From Dehalococcoidia bacterium (GTDB lineage Bacteria > Chloroflexota > Dehalococcoidia > Lucifugimonadales > Australimonadaceae), in contig JAJEFD010000009.1 in assembly GCA_022820645.1 (NCBI GenBank), positions 248,001 to 312,000 on the forward strand: a DNA stretch of 64,000 bases, read 5' to 3'. The position numbers and the translations under genes are program-made. Positions 19,866 through 26,711 of the stretch are shown one piece after another. The notes beneath the pieces were generated by a model, which had not been told where the DNA came from, did not search any database, and saw only the letters and a program-made list of their open reading frames with translations. The stretch's first letter is position 1, and every line of letters starts with the position of its first letter.

Positions 19866-20708
19866 TCAGGAAGCCTTCCTCGCCTTGCGAGCGGCGGCGG
19901 GCTGAGCAGGCTCCTCGGTTTCGACCTCGGGCGTGGGGGCGCGGGCTGCTTCGATGGACGCGCGCAGGGCCTCCATGAGGTCGCGCACCTTGCCCTGCGG
20001 CGCCTCCGGGGCTGCGGAGATGGGCGCGCCGGAGCCGAGCTTGGCCTCGATCACCTGCTGGAGCGCGTCACGGTACTCGTCCCGGTACTCGCCGGGCTGG
20101 AACTCGCCGGTGAGCTGGTCGATGAGCATCACCGCCATCTGCAACTCGGCCTCGCTCAGTTCGACGTCGCCCGGCAGGTCGAGCTCGGCGGTGCCGCGTA
20201 TCTCGTCCGGGTAGTACATCGTCTCCATGATGAGGCCGTCGACGTACGGGCGGATGAGGCAGAGGTGCTCCTTGTTGCGGAGCGCGACCTTGGCGACGGC
20301 GACGCGGTCCGTGGCCTCCAGCGCCTTCTTCAGGAGAGCGAACGGCTTGACGCCGACAGTTTCGGGTTCGATGTAGTAGCTCTTCTCGTAGTGGACGGGA
20401 TCGATGGTGGCGATGTCCACGAACCGGAGGATGTCGATGGTGTGGGTGGTCTTGAGCGGGAGGTTGTCGAAGTCCTCCGCCTCCATCACGAGGTACTCGT
20501 CGCGGGCGAACTCGAAGCCGCGGACGACCTCGCTGTACTCGACCTCCTCCTGGTGGTAGGGGCACCAGCGCTTCTGCTTGAGGCGGGAGTGGCAGGAGTC
20601 GTGGAGCTGGACGAAGCCGATGTCCTTGCTCTCGGTGGCGATGTAGAGCTTCATCGGGATGGCGACCATCCCGAAACTTATCGCGCCTTTCCATATCGCA
20701 CGGGCCAT
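19866..20708 (-). CDS. ku: Ku protein, NHEJ double-strand-break end binding
   Basis: This 280-residue protein is a bacterial Ku homodimer subunit, beginning MARAIWKGAISFGMVAIPMK and carrying the beta-barrel core with EYSEVVRGFEFARDEYLVM, FVDIATIDPVHYEKSYYIEP and the bridge region LSEAELQMAVMLIDQLTGEF. A C-terminal tail rich in Ala, Pro, Lys and Arg follows, typical of the DNA- and ligase-interaction tail. It binds broken DNA ends and recruits the ligase. It heads a two-gene unit with the small ATP ligase. Confidence 0.96.
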   Translation of the reverse strand: MARAIWKGAISFGMVAIPMKLYIATESKDIGFVQLHDSCHSRLKQKRWCPYHQEEVEYSEVVRGFEFARDEYLVMEAEDFDNLPLKTTHTIDILRFVDIATIDPVHYEKSYYIEPETVGVKPFALLKKALEATDRVAVAKVALRNKEHLCLIRPYVDGLIMETMYYPDEIRGTAELDLPGDVELSEAELQMAVMLIDQLTGEFQPGEYRDEYRDALQQVIEAKLGSGAPISAAPEAPQGKVRDLMEALRASIEAARAPTPEVETEEPAQPAAARKARKAS

Positions 20709-20833
20709 GTGCACCCCCGGGAGCGGAGTTAGTGTAGGTGTGCCGGACGCGGCGGGTCAACGGGAGAATGGCACGAAAGCGCACTCCCATGGAGCTGTGA
20801 GCGCCAGGCGGACGAGGGGAAGCTTGGCAGAGG

Positions 20834-21130
20834 TCAGAGTTGCGTGAAGAGGGCGACGAAGCCGCCGGCCATGGTTGCCCAGACGCCCCCGATGAGCACC
20901 AGCAGTATGTTGAAGCGGGCGTTCATGTCCGATCGGAGGGCGCCGACCTCAGCCCGGAGGTTGGTGTCGACCTGGCGTATCCCCTCGCGGAGATTGGCGT
21001 CGACCTGGCGTATCTCTTCACGGAGGGAGGTCTGGCCTTGCGTGAGGTCGCCGAGGCGTTCGTTGACCTGCTCGTAGGCGCCTTCGAGGCGGCTGATGCG
21101 TTCTTCCGGGGCCGGGGTCTGGGTGGTCAT
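20834..21130 (-). CDS. coiled-coil protein with C-terminal membrane anchor
   Basis: This 98-residue protein begins MTTQTPAPEERISRLEG. It forms a coiled coil over residues about 12-68, with repeated units LREEIRQVDANL, LREGIRQVDTNL and LRAEVGALRSDM at an 11-residue period. It ends with one membrane helix (FNILLVLIGGVWATMAGGFVALF). The look matches small DUF1640-like or apolipoprotein-like tail-anchored proteins. The role is unknown. The 119-base gap to ku shows no obvious feature. Confidence 0.8.
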   Translation of the reverse strand: MTTQTPAPEERISRLEGAYEQVNERLGDLTQGQTSLREEIRQVDANLREGIRQVDTNLRAEVGALRSDMNARFNILLVLIGGVWATMAGGFVALFTQL

Positions 21131-21216
21131 GGCGTCACTCCTCCGAATTCTAGCACGCCCGGTCAAGCGGAGCGGGGGGCGTTACACCTCACGGTAGAGA
21201 CCACCGCTCTGAACGG

Positions 21217-21236
21217 GCAATGGGCGGATGTCACAA
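21217..21236 (+). repeat. 20-bp direct repeat, left copy
   Basis: GCAATGGGCGGATGTCACAA is found here and, with one mismatch, at 21844-21863. The two copies flank the terminase-small-like gene. A related inverted sequence (TGTGACATCTGCCC) lies at 47034-47048. Confidence 0.7.
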
Positions 21237-21287
21237 CGCCGGGGTAAGGGCTGGCGATACCCTTGACGGGGCACCTTCCCGGCGGGG

Positions 21288-21314
21288 ACAAGGGCGCCCA
21301 CAAGGGACGCCCCT
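21288..21314. repeat. repeat D-like element
   Basis: The unit GGGCGCCCACAAGGGACG followed by CCCCTAC recurs almost exactly at 43758-43784. It is a short palindromic intergenic element like the other D copies. Confidence 0.65.
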
Positions 21315-21341
21315 ACATCAGGCGCCTCCTCGCGGGGGTCT

Positions 21342-21743
21342 TCATCGCTGCTGGCGTATCAGGACATGAGCGTTCTCGATTAGATCGAGCCGGTGCTGGA
21401 CCTCCTTCTGGTTACGGAAGTTGAGGGAGGTGGAGAGGCCGGTCTTGATGGCGCGGTGCCTCACGTTGGGGTCGGGGTCGTCCAGGAGTTGTTGCAGCCG
21501 GACGACGCATTTGATGGTGAGGCCTTCCAGTTCGTTGAAGGCGAATTCCGCGATGTTACGCCGGATGCGCTCGAGTTCCTCTCGGAAGACGGGGTCGCGC
21601 ATCCATCGCGTGAGGGTCATGCGTGCTATGCCGGCGGCCCGCGCGCCTTCTGAAATGGTGGGTTCGGACGCGATGTAGGGCAGGGCGACCTGCTGGCGCT
21701 GGGAGAGGGAATCGTTCTTCGTGGCTGTCACATTCTGCAACAT
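21342..21743 (-). CDS. HTH protein of phBC6A51 / terminase small-subunit type
   Basis: This 133-residue protein has an N-terminal homeodomain-like helix-turn-helix (QRQQVALPYIASEPTISE, then ARAAGIARMTLTRWMRDP). The helical remainder (FREELERIRRNIAEFAFNEL and RLQQLLDDPDPNVRHRAI) is typical of phage small terminase subunits or phBC6A51 proteins, which recognise packaging sites. It lies between two 20-bp direct repeats, and a large-terminase-like gene lies 1.4 kb away on the other strand. No other phage gene is near, so this may be a relic or domesticated regulator. Confidence 0.72.
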   Translation of the reverse strand: MLQNVTATKNDSLSQRQQVALPYIASEPTISEGARAAGIARMTLTRWMRDPVFREELERIRRNIAEFAFNELEGLTIKCVVRLQQLLDDPDPNVRHRAIKTGLSTSLNFRNQKEVQHRLDLIENAHVLIRQQR

Positions 21744-21843
21744 TGTGGAACATGCCTCCTGGGTATTCGGCGCTGCGGTCCCGGCGGTGGCCAGAGGCGC
21801 GATGGGCCGTCGGAGACAGGGTAGGAAGGAGGGGTTCGACTAG

Positions 21844-21863
21844 GCAATGGGCAGATGTCACAA
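21844..21863 (+). repeat. 20-bp direct repeat, right copy
   Basis: GCAATGGGCAGATGTCACAA differs from the copy at 21217-21236 at one base and has the same orientation. It lies upstream of both the HTH gene and the divergent DUF7662-like gene, so it could be an operator as well as a repeat boundary. Confidence 0.7.
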
Positions 21864-21911
21864 GGGTGACGGATGGGCCTTGCGTCCAGACACTAACTAA
21901 CTTACACTTGC

Positions 21912-21917
21912 TATATA
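21912..21917 (+). promoter_or_regulatory. possible -10 element upstream of the DUF7662-like/PIN pair
   Basis: A locally AT-rich stretch (CTTACACTTGCTATATAG) with TATATA stands out in this G+C-rich sequence, 42 bases before the ATG. No convincing -35 at 16-18 bases is present, so this is only a candidate. Confidence 0.3.
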
Positions 21918-21959
21918 GAAGCACTGACAGATGTCTGTGGAGGCAGGAGAAGTCCCGAC

Positions 21960-22367
21960 ATGACCATAGCCCGCGAACAGAGGTACAGGGAGGTGGCTGC
22001 GCGAGGCAAGTATCACAAGCTGTACACTCACCTCAGCAACCTCGGAACGCAGGAGTGGCGCACGTCCTTCAGCGAGATAGAGTCGGTACTGGGCTTTGCG
22101 CTACCCGCATCCGCCCGGCTGCACCGGCCCTGGTGGGGGAACCAGAGCAATGGCAATGGGCACAGCCAATCCCTCGCCTGGACCCTCGCGGGCTGGGAGA
22201 CGGCGCATGTCGACATGGACGCCGAGACGCTGCTGCTCAGGAGGCAGAACCGCTCGGAGGCCGCCCGTAAGCCTTCTCTTGACGAGTGGTGGCCGCCCCA
22301 TCCCACGGCACGGTGGCCAGAAGGCCTGAGTCTCCGGCGTGAGGACATCTACGAGGAACGCGTGTAG
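21960..22367 (+). CDS. DUF7662-like protein, possible antitoxin or DNA-binding partner of PIN protein
   Basis: This 135-residue protein has a compact conserved-looking domain: YHKLYTHLSNLGTQEW, FSEIESVLGFALPASARLHR, PWWGNQSNGNGHSQSLAW and LAGWETAHVDMDAETLLLRR. From memory this matches the domain catalogued as DUF7662, often seen in or beside restriction-type proteins. The C-terminal 35 residues are less conserved in appearance. The gene ends eight bases before a PIN-domain gene in the same direction, the arrangement of antitoxin and toxin, but it does not resemble any usual VapB antitoxin. Function is inferred only from context. Confidence 0.75.
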   Translation: MTIAREQRYREVAARGKYHKLYTHLSNLGTQEWRTSFSEIESVLGFALPASARLHRPWWGNQSNGNGHSQSLAWTLAGWETAHVDMDAETLLLRRQNRSEAARKPSLDEWWPPHPTARWPEGLSLRREDIYEERV

Positions 22368-22375
22368 AAATCCCG

Positions 22376-22798
22376 ATGTTCGTAGACACCAACGTCCTCG
22401 TTTACGCACGCTTTCCTGAATCTCCATTCTATGACGTTGCAAGAAGCCGCCTGGAGCACGCCTCGGAGGAGGGCGATCCGTTGCGGGTGAGCCGGCAAGT
22501 GCTCCGTGAGTACCTCTCCGTGGTCACGCGACCCCAGGGATGGCCAGTGACGATCACACGGGAGGAGGCGCTCGCCGACGTTGAAGGGATAATGACCGGT
22601 TGCGACGTGCTCGAAGACGGCCCGCTCGTGACCGCGTCGTTGCTTCAACTATGCAGGGAGGTTGCTGTTGGCGGGCGGCAGATCCACGACGCCAACATCG
22701 TGGCGACCATGCTGGCGCACGGCGAGCGCCGGCTGCTGACGTTCAACGCTGCTGACTTCCGCCGCTACGGAGACCGTATCGAGGTGGTGGGGGAGTAG
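22376..22798 (+). CDS. PIN-domain ribonuclease, VapC-like toxin
   Basis: This 140-residue PIN protein starts MFVDTNVLVYARFPESPF, where D4 is the first acidic residue. Further acidic residues are E in VLREYLSVVTRPQG, D in QIHDANIVATML and the C-terminal NAADFRRYGDRI. The fold uses Mg to cleave RNA. A VapC role is likely because of the compact two-gene unit with the DUF7662-like gene. A Rho-independent terminator candidate lies about 210 bases downstream. Confidence 0.88.
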   Translation: MFVDTNVLVYARFPESPFYDVARSRLEHASEEGDPLRVSRQVLREYLSVVTRPQGWPVTITREEALADVEGIMTGCDVLEDGPLVTASLLQLCREVAVGGRQIHDANIVATMLAHGERRLLTFNAADFRRYGDRIEVVGE

Positions 22799-22857
22799 GG
22801 TCCAGTAACTCCCAACCCCGCTCACTCCAGTACTCTCACCGACTGACGCTACGCGGC

Positions 22858-22890
22858 AGCTTCCTCTCCCCTTGTAGGGAGAGGGGATTG
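22858..22890. repeat. repeat A (core only)
   Basis: The core CCTCTCCCCTTGTAGGGAGA with the GGGGATTGG end lies in the 326-base gap between the PIN gene and the large terminase. The CTTGTAGGGAG variant recurs at 39299 and inside lhr. Confidence 0.75.
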
Positions 22891-23011
22891 GTCATGTCGG
22901 CCATGTGACACGGGCCACTTGCGCGGATGTCCGCCCATGCAGCACGATGGTAGGGCGCAACCGATAACGCGCGCACACCGACCCTTGCGGACGAGCCGCA
23001 GGAAGAACGCT

Positions 23012-23049
23012 GCCCCCTCAGCGAAGAGCACGAGGGGGCTTTCTGTTTT
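23012..23049 (+). terminator. Rho-independent terminator candidate
   Basis: A stem of GCCCCCTC (23012-23019) and GAGGGGGC (23032-23039) with a 12-base loop is followed by TTTCTGTTTT. It would end transcription from the DUF7662-like/PIN unit before the terminase gene. Confidence 0.7.
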
Positions 23050-23058
23050 AACCGGCCA

Positions 23059-23112
23059 TAGGGGCGGTTCGCGAACCGCCCTTACCCGGGTGAGAGCCCT
23101 TATCCGGGTGAG
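23059..23112. repeat. repeat D plus 14-bp tandem units
   Basis: TAGGGGCGGTTCGCGAACCG and the following CCC form a palindrome (repeat D). CTTACCCGGGTGAG and CTTATCCGGGTGAG follow as two near-identical units 18 bases apart, immediately before the terminase start. Confidence 0.75.
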
Positions 23113-23124
23113 AAAGGTGGACCC

Positions 23125-24612
23125 GTGGCAGAAGACCTCACGCGATACGCGAACGACCCCGTCGGGTTCGTGACGGACGTGCTCGGCGACGCCGGAGCGC
23201 CGTACTCGAAGCAGGCGGAGATGCTCGAGGCGCTCGTCGACCACCGGCGCGTCAGCGTCGTCGGGGCGAACGGCTCCGGCAAGGACTGGGCGGCTGGGCG
23301 CGCCGTGCTCTGGTGGCTGGAGACGCGCCCGGAGAGCAAGGCGCTCACGCTCGGGCCGACGCAGCGCCAGGTCGATGAGGTGGTGTGGCAGGAGATGCGC
23401 GAGGCGTACGCGGCTGCAGCCGACGTGCTCAGCGGCAGGATGCTGAAGTCCGCGTACCGCATCGACGAGGGGCGGTTCGCGCTCGGGTTCTCGACGAACA
23501 ACGCGCTCAACATCCAGGGCTTCCACTCGGAGGAACTGCTCGTGGTCGTCACGGAGGCGCACGCCATGCCGCAGTCGCAGATGGACGCCATCAAGCGGCT
23601 GCAGCCGAACCGGCTGCTGCTCGTGGGCAACGCGCTCTCGCGCGACGGCGAGTTCTACCAGTCGCACCACGCGAAGCGGCGCCTCTACCACCGCATCGCG
23701 ATCTCGGCGTTCGACACGCCGAACTTCACCGGCGAGGACGGCGGCAGGCGCGGCATGATCACGCCGGAGGACGTGGAGGAGCTCGCGATGGACTGGGGCG
23801 AGGACCACCCGTTGTACGCGGCGTCGGTGCTTGCGGAGTTCCCGGACATGCTGGAGGACTCGCTCATCGGGCGCGAGGCGGTGGAGTCCGCGATGGAGCG
23901 GTGGGAGCCCTCACCCCCAGCCCCTCTCCCGGCGAGTGACGAGCCCGTGTACATCGGCGTGGACGTGGCGCGGTTCGGGTTCGACAAGTCGGCGATCTGC
24001 GTGCGGCAGGGCGAGCGCGTGCTGTCGGTGCGGTCGTACGAGCGCATGGACACGATGCGGCTGGTGTACGAGGTACTGGGAACTGTGGCGGACACCGGCG
24101 CGACCGCCGTGTTCGTCGACGAGGGCGGCGTCGGCGGAGGCGTCGTAGACCGGCTGCGGGAGCTCGGCGCGCCGGTCTACGGGGTGCACTTCGGCGGCTC
24201 GGCGCAGCGTCCCACGCGCTTCTACAACCGGCGGTCGGAGATCTTCTGGGAGCTGCGGAGGCTGTTCGACCTCGAAGCGATCGCGATCCCGCGCGACGAG
24301 GAGCTGGCGGGGCAGTTGCTCGGGCTGCGGTACGACATCTCCAGTTCCGGCCAGGTGCGGCTGGAGGGCAAGCGGGAGATGCGCAAGCGCGGCATGCCGT
24401 CGCCGGACAAGGCGGACGCGCTTGCGCTCGCGTTCCTCGTGCCGCCGTCGCTCGGCATCTGGACGGGGGCGGAGCCGTTCATTCGCGACGATCCGCCCCG
24501 GAGGGCGACCATCGAGGCGTTCGGCTACGACCGGCCTCCGCCATTCGCGGAACCGCCGCCTGCGGACGAGGACGACGGCGGCGCACTGCCAAACCGGCTG
24601 GGCGTGTGGTGA
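23125..24612 (+). CDS. phage-type terminase large subunit, orphan
   Basis: This 495-residue protein has an N-terminal ATPase with Walker A GANGSGKD (residues 47-54), a Walker-B-like VVVTEAHAMP region and coupling segment LLLVGNALSRDGEFY. The C-terminal RNase-H-fold nuclease has acidic residues in YIGVDVARFGFDKSAI, AVFVDEGGVGGG and DKADALALAF. The family cleaves and packages phage DNA. Between the two domains the reading frame runs through a repeat-A-like segment giving EPSPPAPLPASDEP. The GTG start has AAAGGTGG upstream. No portal, capsid or protease gene is near. Confidence 0.85.
   Translation: MAEDLTRYANDPVGFVTDVLGDAGAPYSKQAEMLEALVDHRRVSVVGANGSGKDWAAGRAVLWWLETRPESKALTLGPTQRQVDEVVWQEMREAYAAAADVLSGRMLKSAYRIDEGRFALGFSTNNALNIQGFHSEELLVVVTEAHAMPQSQMDAIKRLQPNRLLLVGNALSRDGEFYQSHHAKRRLYHRIAISAFDTPNFTGEDGGRRGMITPEDVEELAMDWGEDHPLYAASVLAEFPDMLEDSLIGREAVESAMERWEPSPPAPLPASDEPVYIGVDVARFGFDKSAICVRQGERVLSVRSYERMDTMRLVYEVLGTVADTGATAVFVDEGGVGGGVVDRLRELGAPVYGVHFGGSAQRPTRFYNRRSEIFWELRRLFDLEAIAIPRDEELAGQLLGLRYDISSSGQVRLEGKREMRKRGMPSPDKADALALAFLVPPSLGIWTGAEPFIRDDPPRRATIEAFGYDRPPPFAEPPPADEDDGGALPNRLGVW
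23908..23938. repeat. repeat A fragment inside the terminase frame
   Basis: GAGCCCTCACCCCCAGCC followed by CCTCTCCCGG matches the left half of repeat A as seen at 24619. It lies in frame between the terminase ATPase and nuclease domains and encodes a Pro-rich linker. Confidence 0.7.
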
Positions 24613-24618
24613 TGGGCA

Positions 24619-24758
24619 ACCCTCACCCCCAGCCCCACCGATTCACCCTCTCCCTAACCCTCTCCCCTCCAGGGAGAGGGGATCAGACCCCCCGAGAGAT
24701 GCTTCGACTCCGCTCAGCATGACATTACGCAAAGGTCTCCTCAGGGAGAGGGGATCAG
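24619..24758. repeat. repeat cluster A-C-A between terminase and binding-protein gene
   Basis: A full A copy (24619-24687) is followed by repeat C (CCGAGAGATGCTTCGACTCC, then GCTCAGCATGACA, 24692-24724) and a 3' fragment of A (24736-24758). The last GGGATCAG contains the TGA stop, read on the minus strand, of the binding-protein gene. Confidence 0.85.
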
Positions 24759-25642
24759 GCCGTCTGCGCTTCCTCGAGGTAGGAGTGGTCGAGGTAGGAG
24801 GCGATGTCCGGCCCGTGGGGCGGCGTGAGGCCGAAGCGGAGGCGTATCTCCAGCGGGATGGCGAACGTCTCCGGCTCCGGTCGCAGGGAGTCCGGCATGT
24901 CGTCGAACGCGCGCGCGGCCCGCTCCTCGCTGAGGTCCGACGCACCGGCCACCAGCGCGACCGCCGCGCTCCGGCGCGACGGGTCGGCCGCCCAGCGGGC
25001 GGCGTCGAGCAGCGCGCGGAGGAAGCCGACGACGATGCCGCGGTTCGCCTCGCCCCACGGACGGCTGACGGCGATCACGCCTCCGGGGTAGCCGGGGACG
25101 ACGTCCGAGTGGCGGGCGATGAGGCGCATCCCTGCCTCCTCGGCCCGGGCGTTCCACGGCGGGTTGAGGACGCCGGCGAACGTCTCGCCCTTCTCCATCG
25201 ACTCGAGCCGGTAGCCGGTCGCGCCGGCGGGGACGAACGTGTAGTCGCGGTCGAGTTCCAGCCCGTGCTCCTGAAGGATGCGGCGCAGGACGAGGCCGTA
25301 GGCGGTGTCGACCGCGTCGACCGCGAGCGCCTTCCCGCGCAGGTCGTCCCACGTCTGTATCTCGGGCCGCACGTAGACGGGGAGGTTGACGCCCGAACTC
25401 GCCCTGGCCACGGCGACGACCTCCGGCCCCTCCCGCTCCGACCACGCGAGCACGTTGTCGAACGCAGTGGACGCGATCTGCCAGCGTCCCTGGATGAGGC
25501 CGCGCATCTGCTCGGTGGAGCTCGGGGTGCGCGTCACCTCGATCTCGAGGCCCTGCGCCTCGAAGAGGCCGCCCGCTCTCGCGAGCGCGACCGCCGCGCC
25601 TTCTCCGAACGTGATGAAGCCGATCTTCGTGAGGTCTGCCAT
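24755..25642 (-). CDS. ABC transporter substrate-binding protein, SsuA/THI5-like
   Basis: This 295-residue protein of the NMT1/THI5-like type II binding-protein fold begins MADLTKIGFITFGEGAAVAL and continues GLFEAQGLEIEVTRT, QIASTAFDNVLAWSE and WDDLRGKALAVDAVDTAYG. Relatives bind sulfonates, nitrate, pyrimidines or other small anions. No signal peptide or lipobox is evident, which is odd for an ABC binding protein. AAGGAGAGGAACG precedes the ATG. No permease or ATPase gene is adjacent. It is divergent from a LysR regulator, which may control it. Confidence 0.85.
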   Translation of the reverse strand: MADLTKIGFITFGEGAAVALARAGGLFEAQGLEIEVTRTPSSTEQMRGLIQGRWQIASTAFDNVLAWSEREGPEVVAVARASSGVNLPVYVRPEIQTWDDLRGKALAVDAVDTAYGLVLRRILQEHGLELDRDYTFVPAGATGYRLESMEKGETFAGVLNPPWNARAEEAGMRLIARHSDVVPGYPGGVIAVSRPWGEANRGIVVGFLRALLDAARWAADPSRRSAAVALVAGASDLSEERAARAFDDMPDSLRPEPETFAIPLEIRLRFGLTPPHGPDIASYLDHSYLEEAQTA

Positions 25643-25645
25643 CGT

Positions 25646-25687
25646 TCCTCTCCTTGTGCAGGTTCCCCTCAAGGGAGAGGGGATCAG
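25646..25687. repeat. repeat A overlapping a ribosome binding site
   Basis: The A core (TTCCCCTCAAGGGAGAGGG with the GATCAGAC end) lies directly upstream of the binding-protein gene. The preceding CTCTCCTT, read on the minus strand, is its Shine-Dalgarno sequence. Confidence 0.7.
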
Positions 25688-25759
25688 ACACCCGTCGCCG
25701 ACGTAGCACGCGGGTACTATATCCTGTCGCGCGAAGACGGCGTGGCGCAAGGGAAGAGC

Positions 25760-26671
25760 ATGGAGATAGGCCAGTTGGAAGCGTTCCTGACGGCGGTGCG
25801 GTTGCACTCGTTCAGCCGCGCGGCGTCGGAGCTGGGGGTCACGCAGCCGACGCTCAGCACCCGCATCCTTCTGCTGGAGAGCGACCTGGGCGAGCCGCTG
25901 TTCAGCCGCATCGGCAGGGGCGTGCGCCTGACCGACGCGGGCCGGACGTTCCTGCCGTACGCGCAGCGTGCGCTCGACACGCTGGAGCGCGGCAAGGAGA
26001 CGGTCGTGGCGAGCCGTACCGCGGCGACGGGACGGCTGCACATCGGCGCGGCGCGCGGGATATCGTCGGCGGTGCTGCCGGGGATACTGGAGACGTTCCA
26101 CGAGCGTTACCCCGCCGTGGACGTGGCGATCAAGACGGGGCGCTCGTCGGAAGTGCTGGAGTGGGTGCTGTCGGAGCAGATACAGGTGGGCGTGTCGCGT
26201 GCGCTGAACCACCCGGAGGTGGTCACGACGCACCTGTACGACGAGGAGATCGTGCTGGTGACGCACCCGGAGCACCGGTTCACGAAGGACGGTCACGCGA
26301 GCATCTACGAGGTGGGGTCGGAGCCGCTCATCATCTACGACAAGGAGAGCACGTACTTCGTGCTGATGGACCGGGTCTGCCGCGAGGCGGGCATCGTGCC
26401 GAACATCGCGATGGACCTGGACAGCATCGAGTCGACGAAGCGGATGATCGAGCGCGGGCTGGGGGTGAGCTTCCTGCCGTACAAGTCGGTGGAGCGGGAG
26501 TTCGGGATGGGCACGCTGGCGCACGTGCAGCTGGAGGAGGGGCACCGCATCACGCTGCCGACGGCGGCGATGGTGCGGAGGGCGTCGTCCTACGGCCCGC
26601 TGGTAACCGCGTTCCTCGACCTGCTGCAGAGCATGTACGGCAGCGCGGAGGAGGAAGGGGAGGCGGACTAG
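25760..26671 (+). CDS. LysR-family transcriptional regulator
   Basis: This 303-residue regulator has the classical N-terminal winged helix (MEIGQLEAFLTAVRLHSFSR, then AASELGVTQPTLSTRI and LTDAGRTFLPYAQRAL). A LysR effector domain starts at about residue 90 (GRLHIGAARGISSAVLPGIL). It is divergent from the binding-protein gene with 117 bases between the two starts, the usual arrangement for a LysR protein controlling its neighbour. An alternative GTG start lies 18 bases upstream. The effector is unknown. Confidence 0.94.
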   Translation: MEIGQLEAFLTAVRLHSFSRAASELGVTQPTLSTRILLLESDLGEPLFSRIGRGVRLTDAGRTFLPYAQRALDTLERGKETVVASRTAATGRLHIGAARGISSAVLPGILETFHERYPAVDVAIKTGRSSEVLEWVLSEQIQVGVSRALNHPEVVTTHLYDEEIVLVTHPEHRFTKDGHASIYEVGSEPLIIYDKESTYFVLMDRVCREAGIVPNIAMDLDSIESTKRMIERGLGVSFLPYKSVEREFGMGTLAHVQLEEGHRITLPTAAMVRRASSYGPLVTAFLDLLQSMYGSAEEEGEAD

Positions 26672-26711
26672 CCCCCCGTTTCCGGCACATCCCCTCTGCT
26701 AGACTCGACGC

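Noticed and set aside
24755..26545. A 596-codon minus-strand frame covering the binding protein and the LysR region
   Set aside because: Only the part after the ATG at 25642 resembles a protein family; the upstream part is antisense to lysR.
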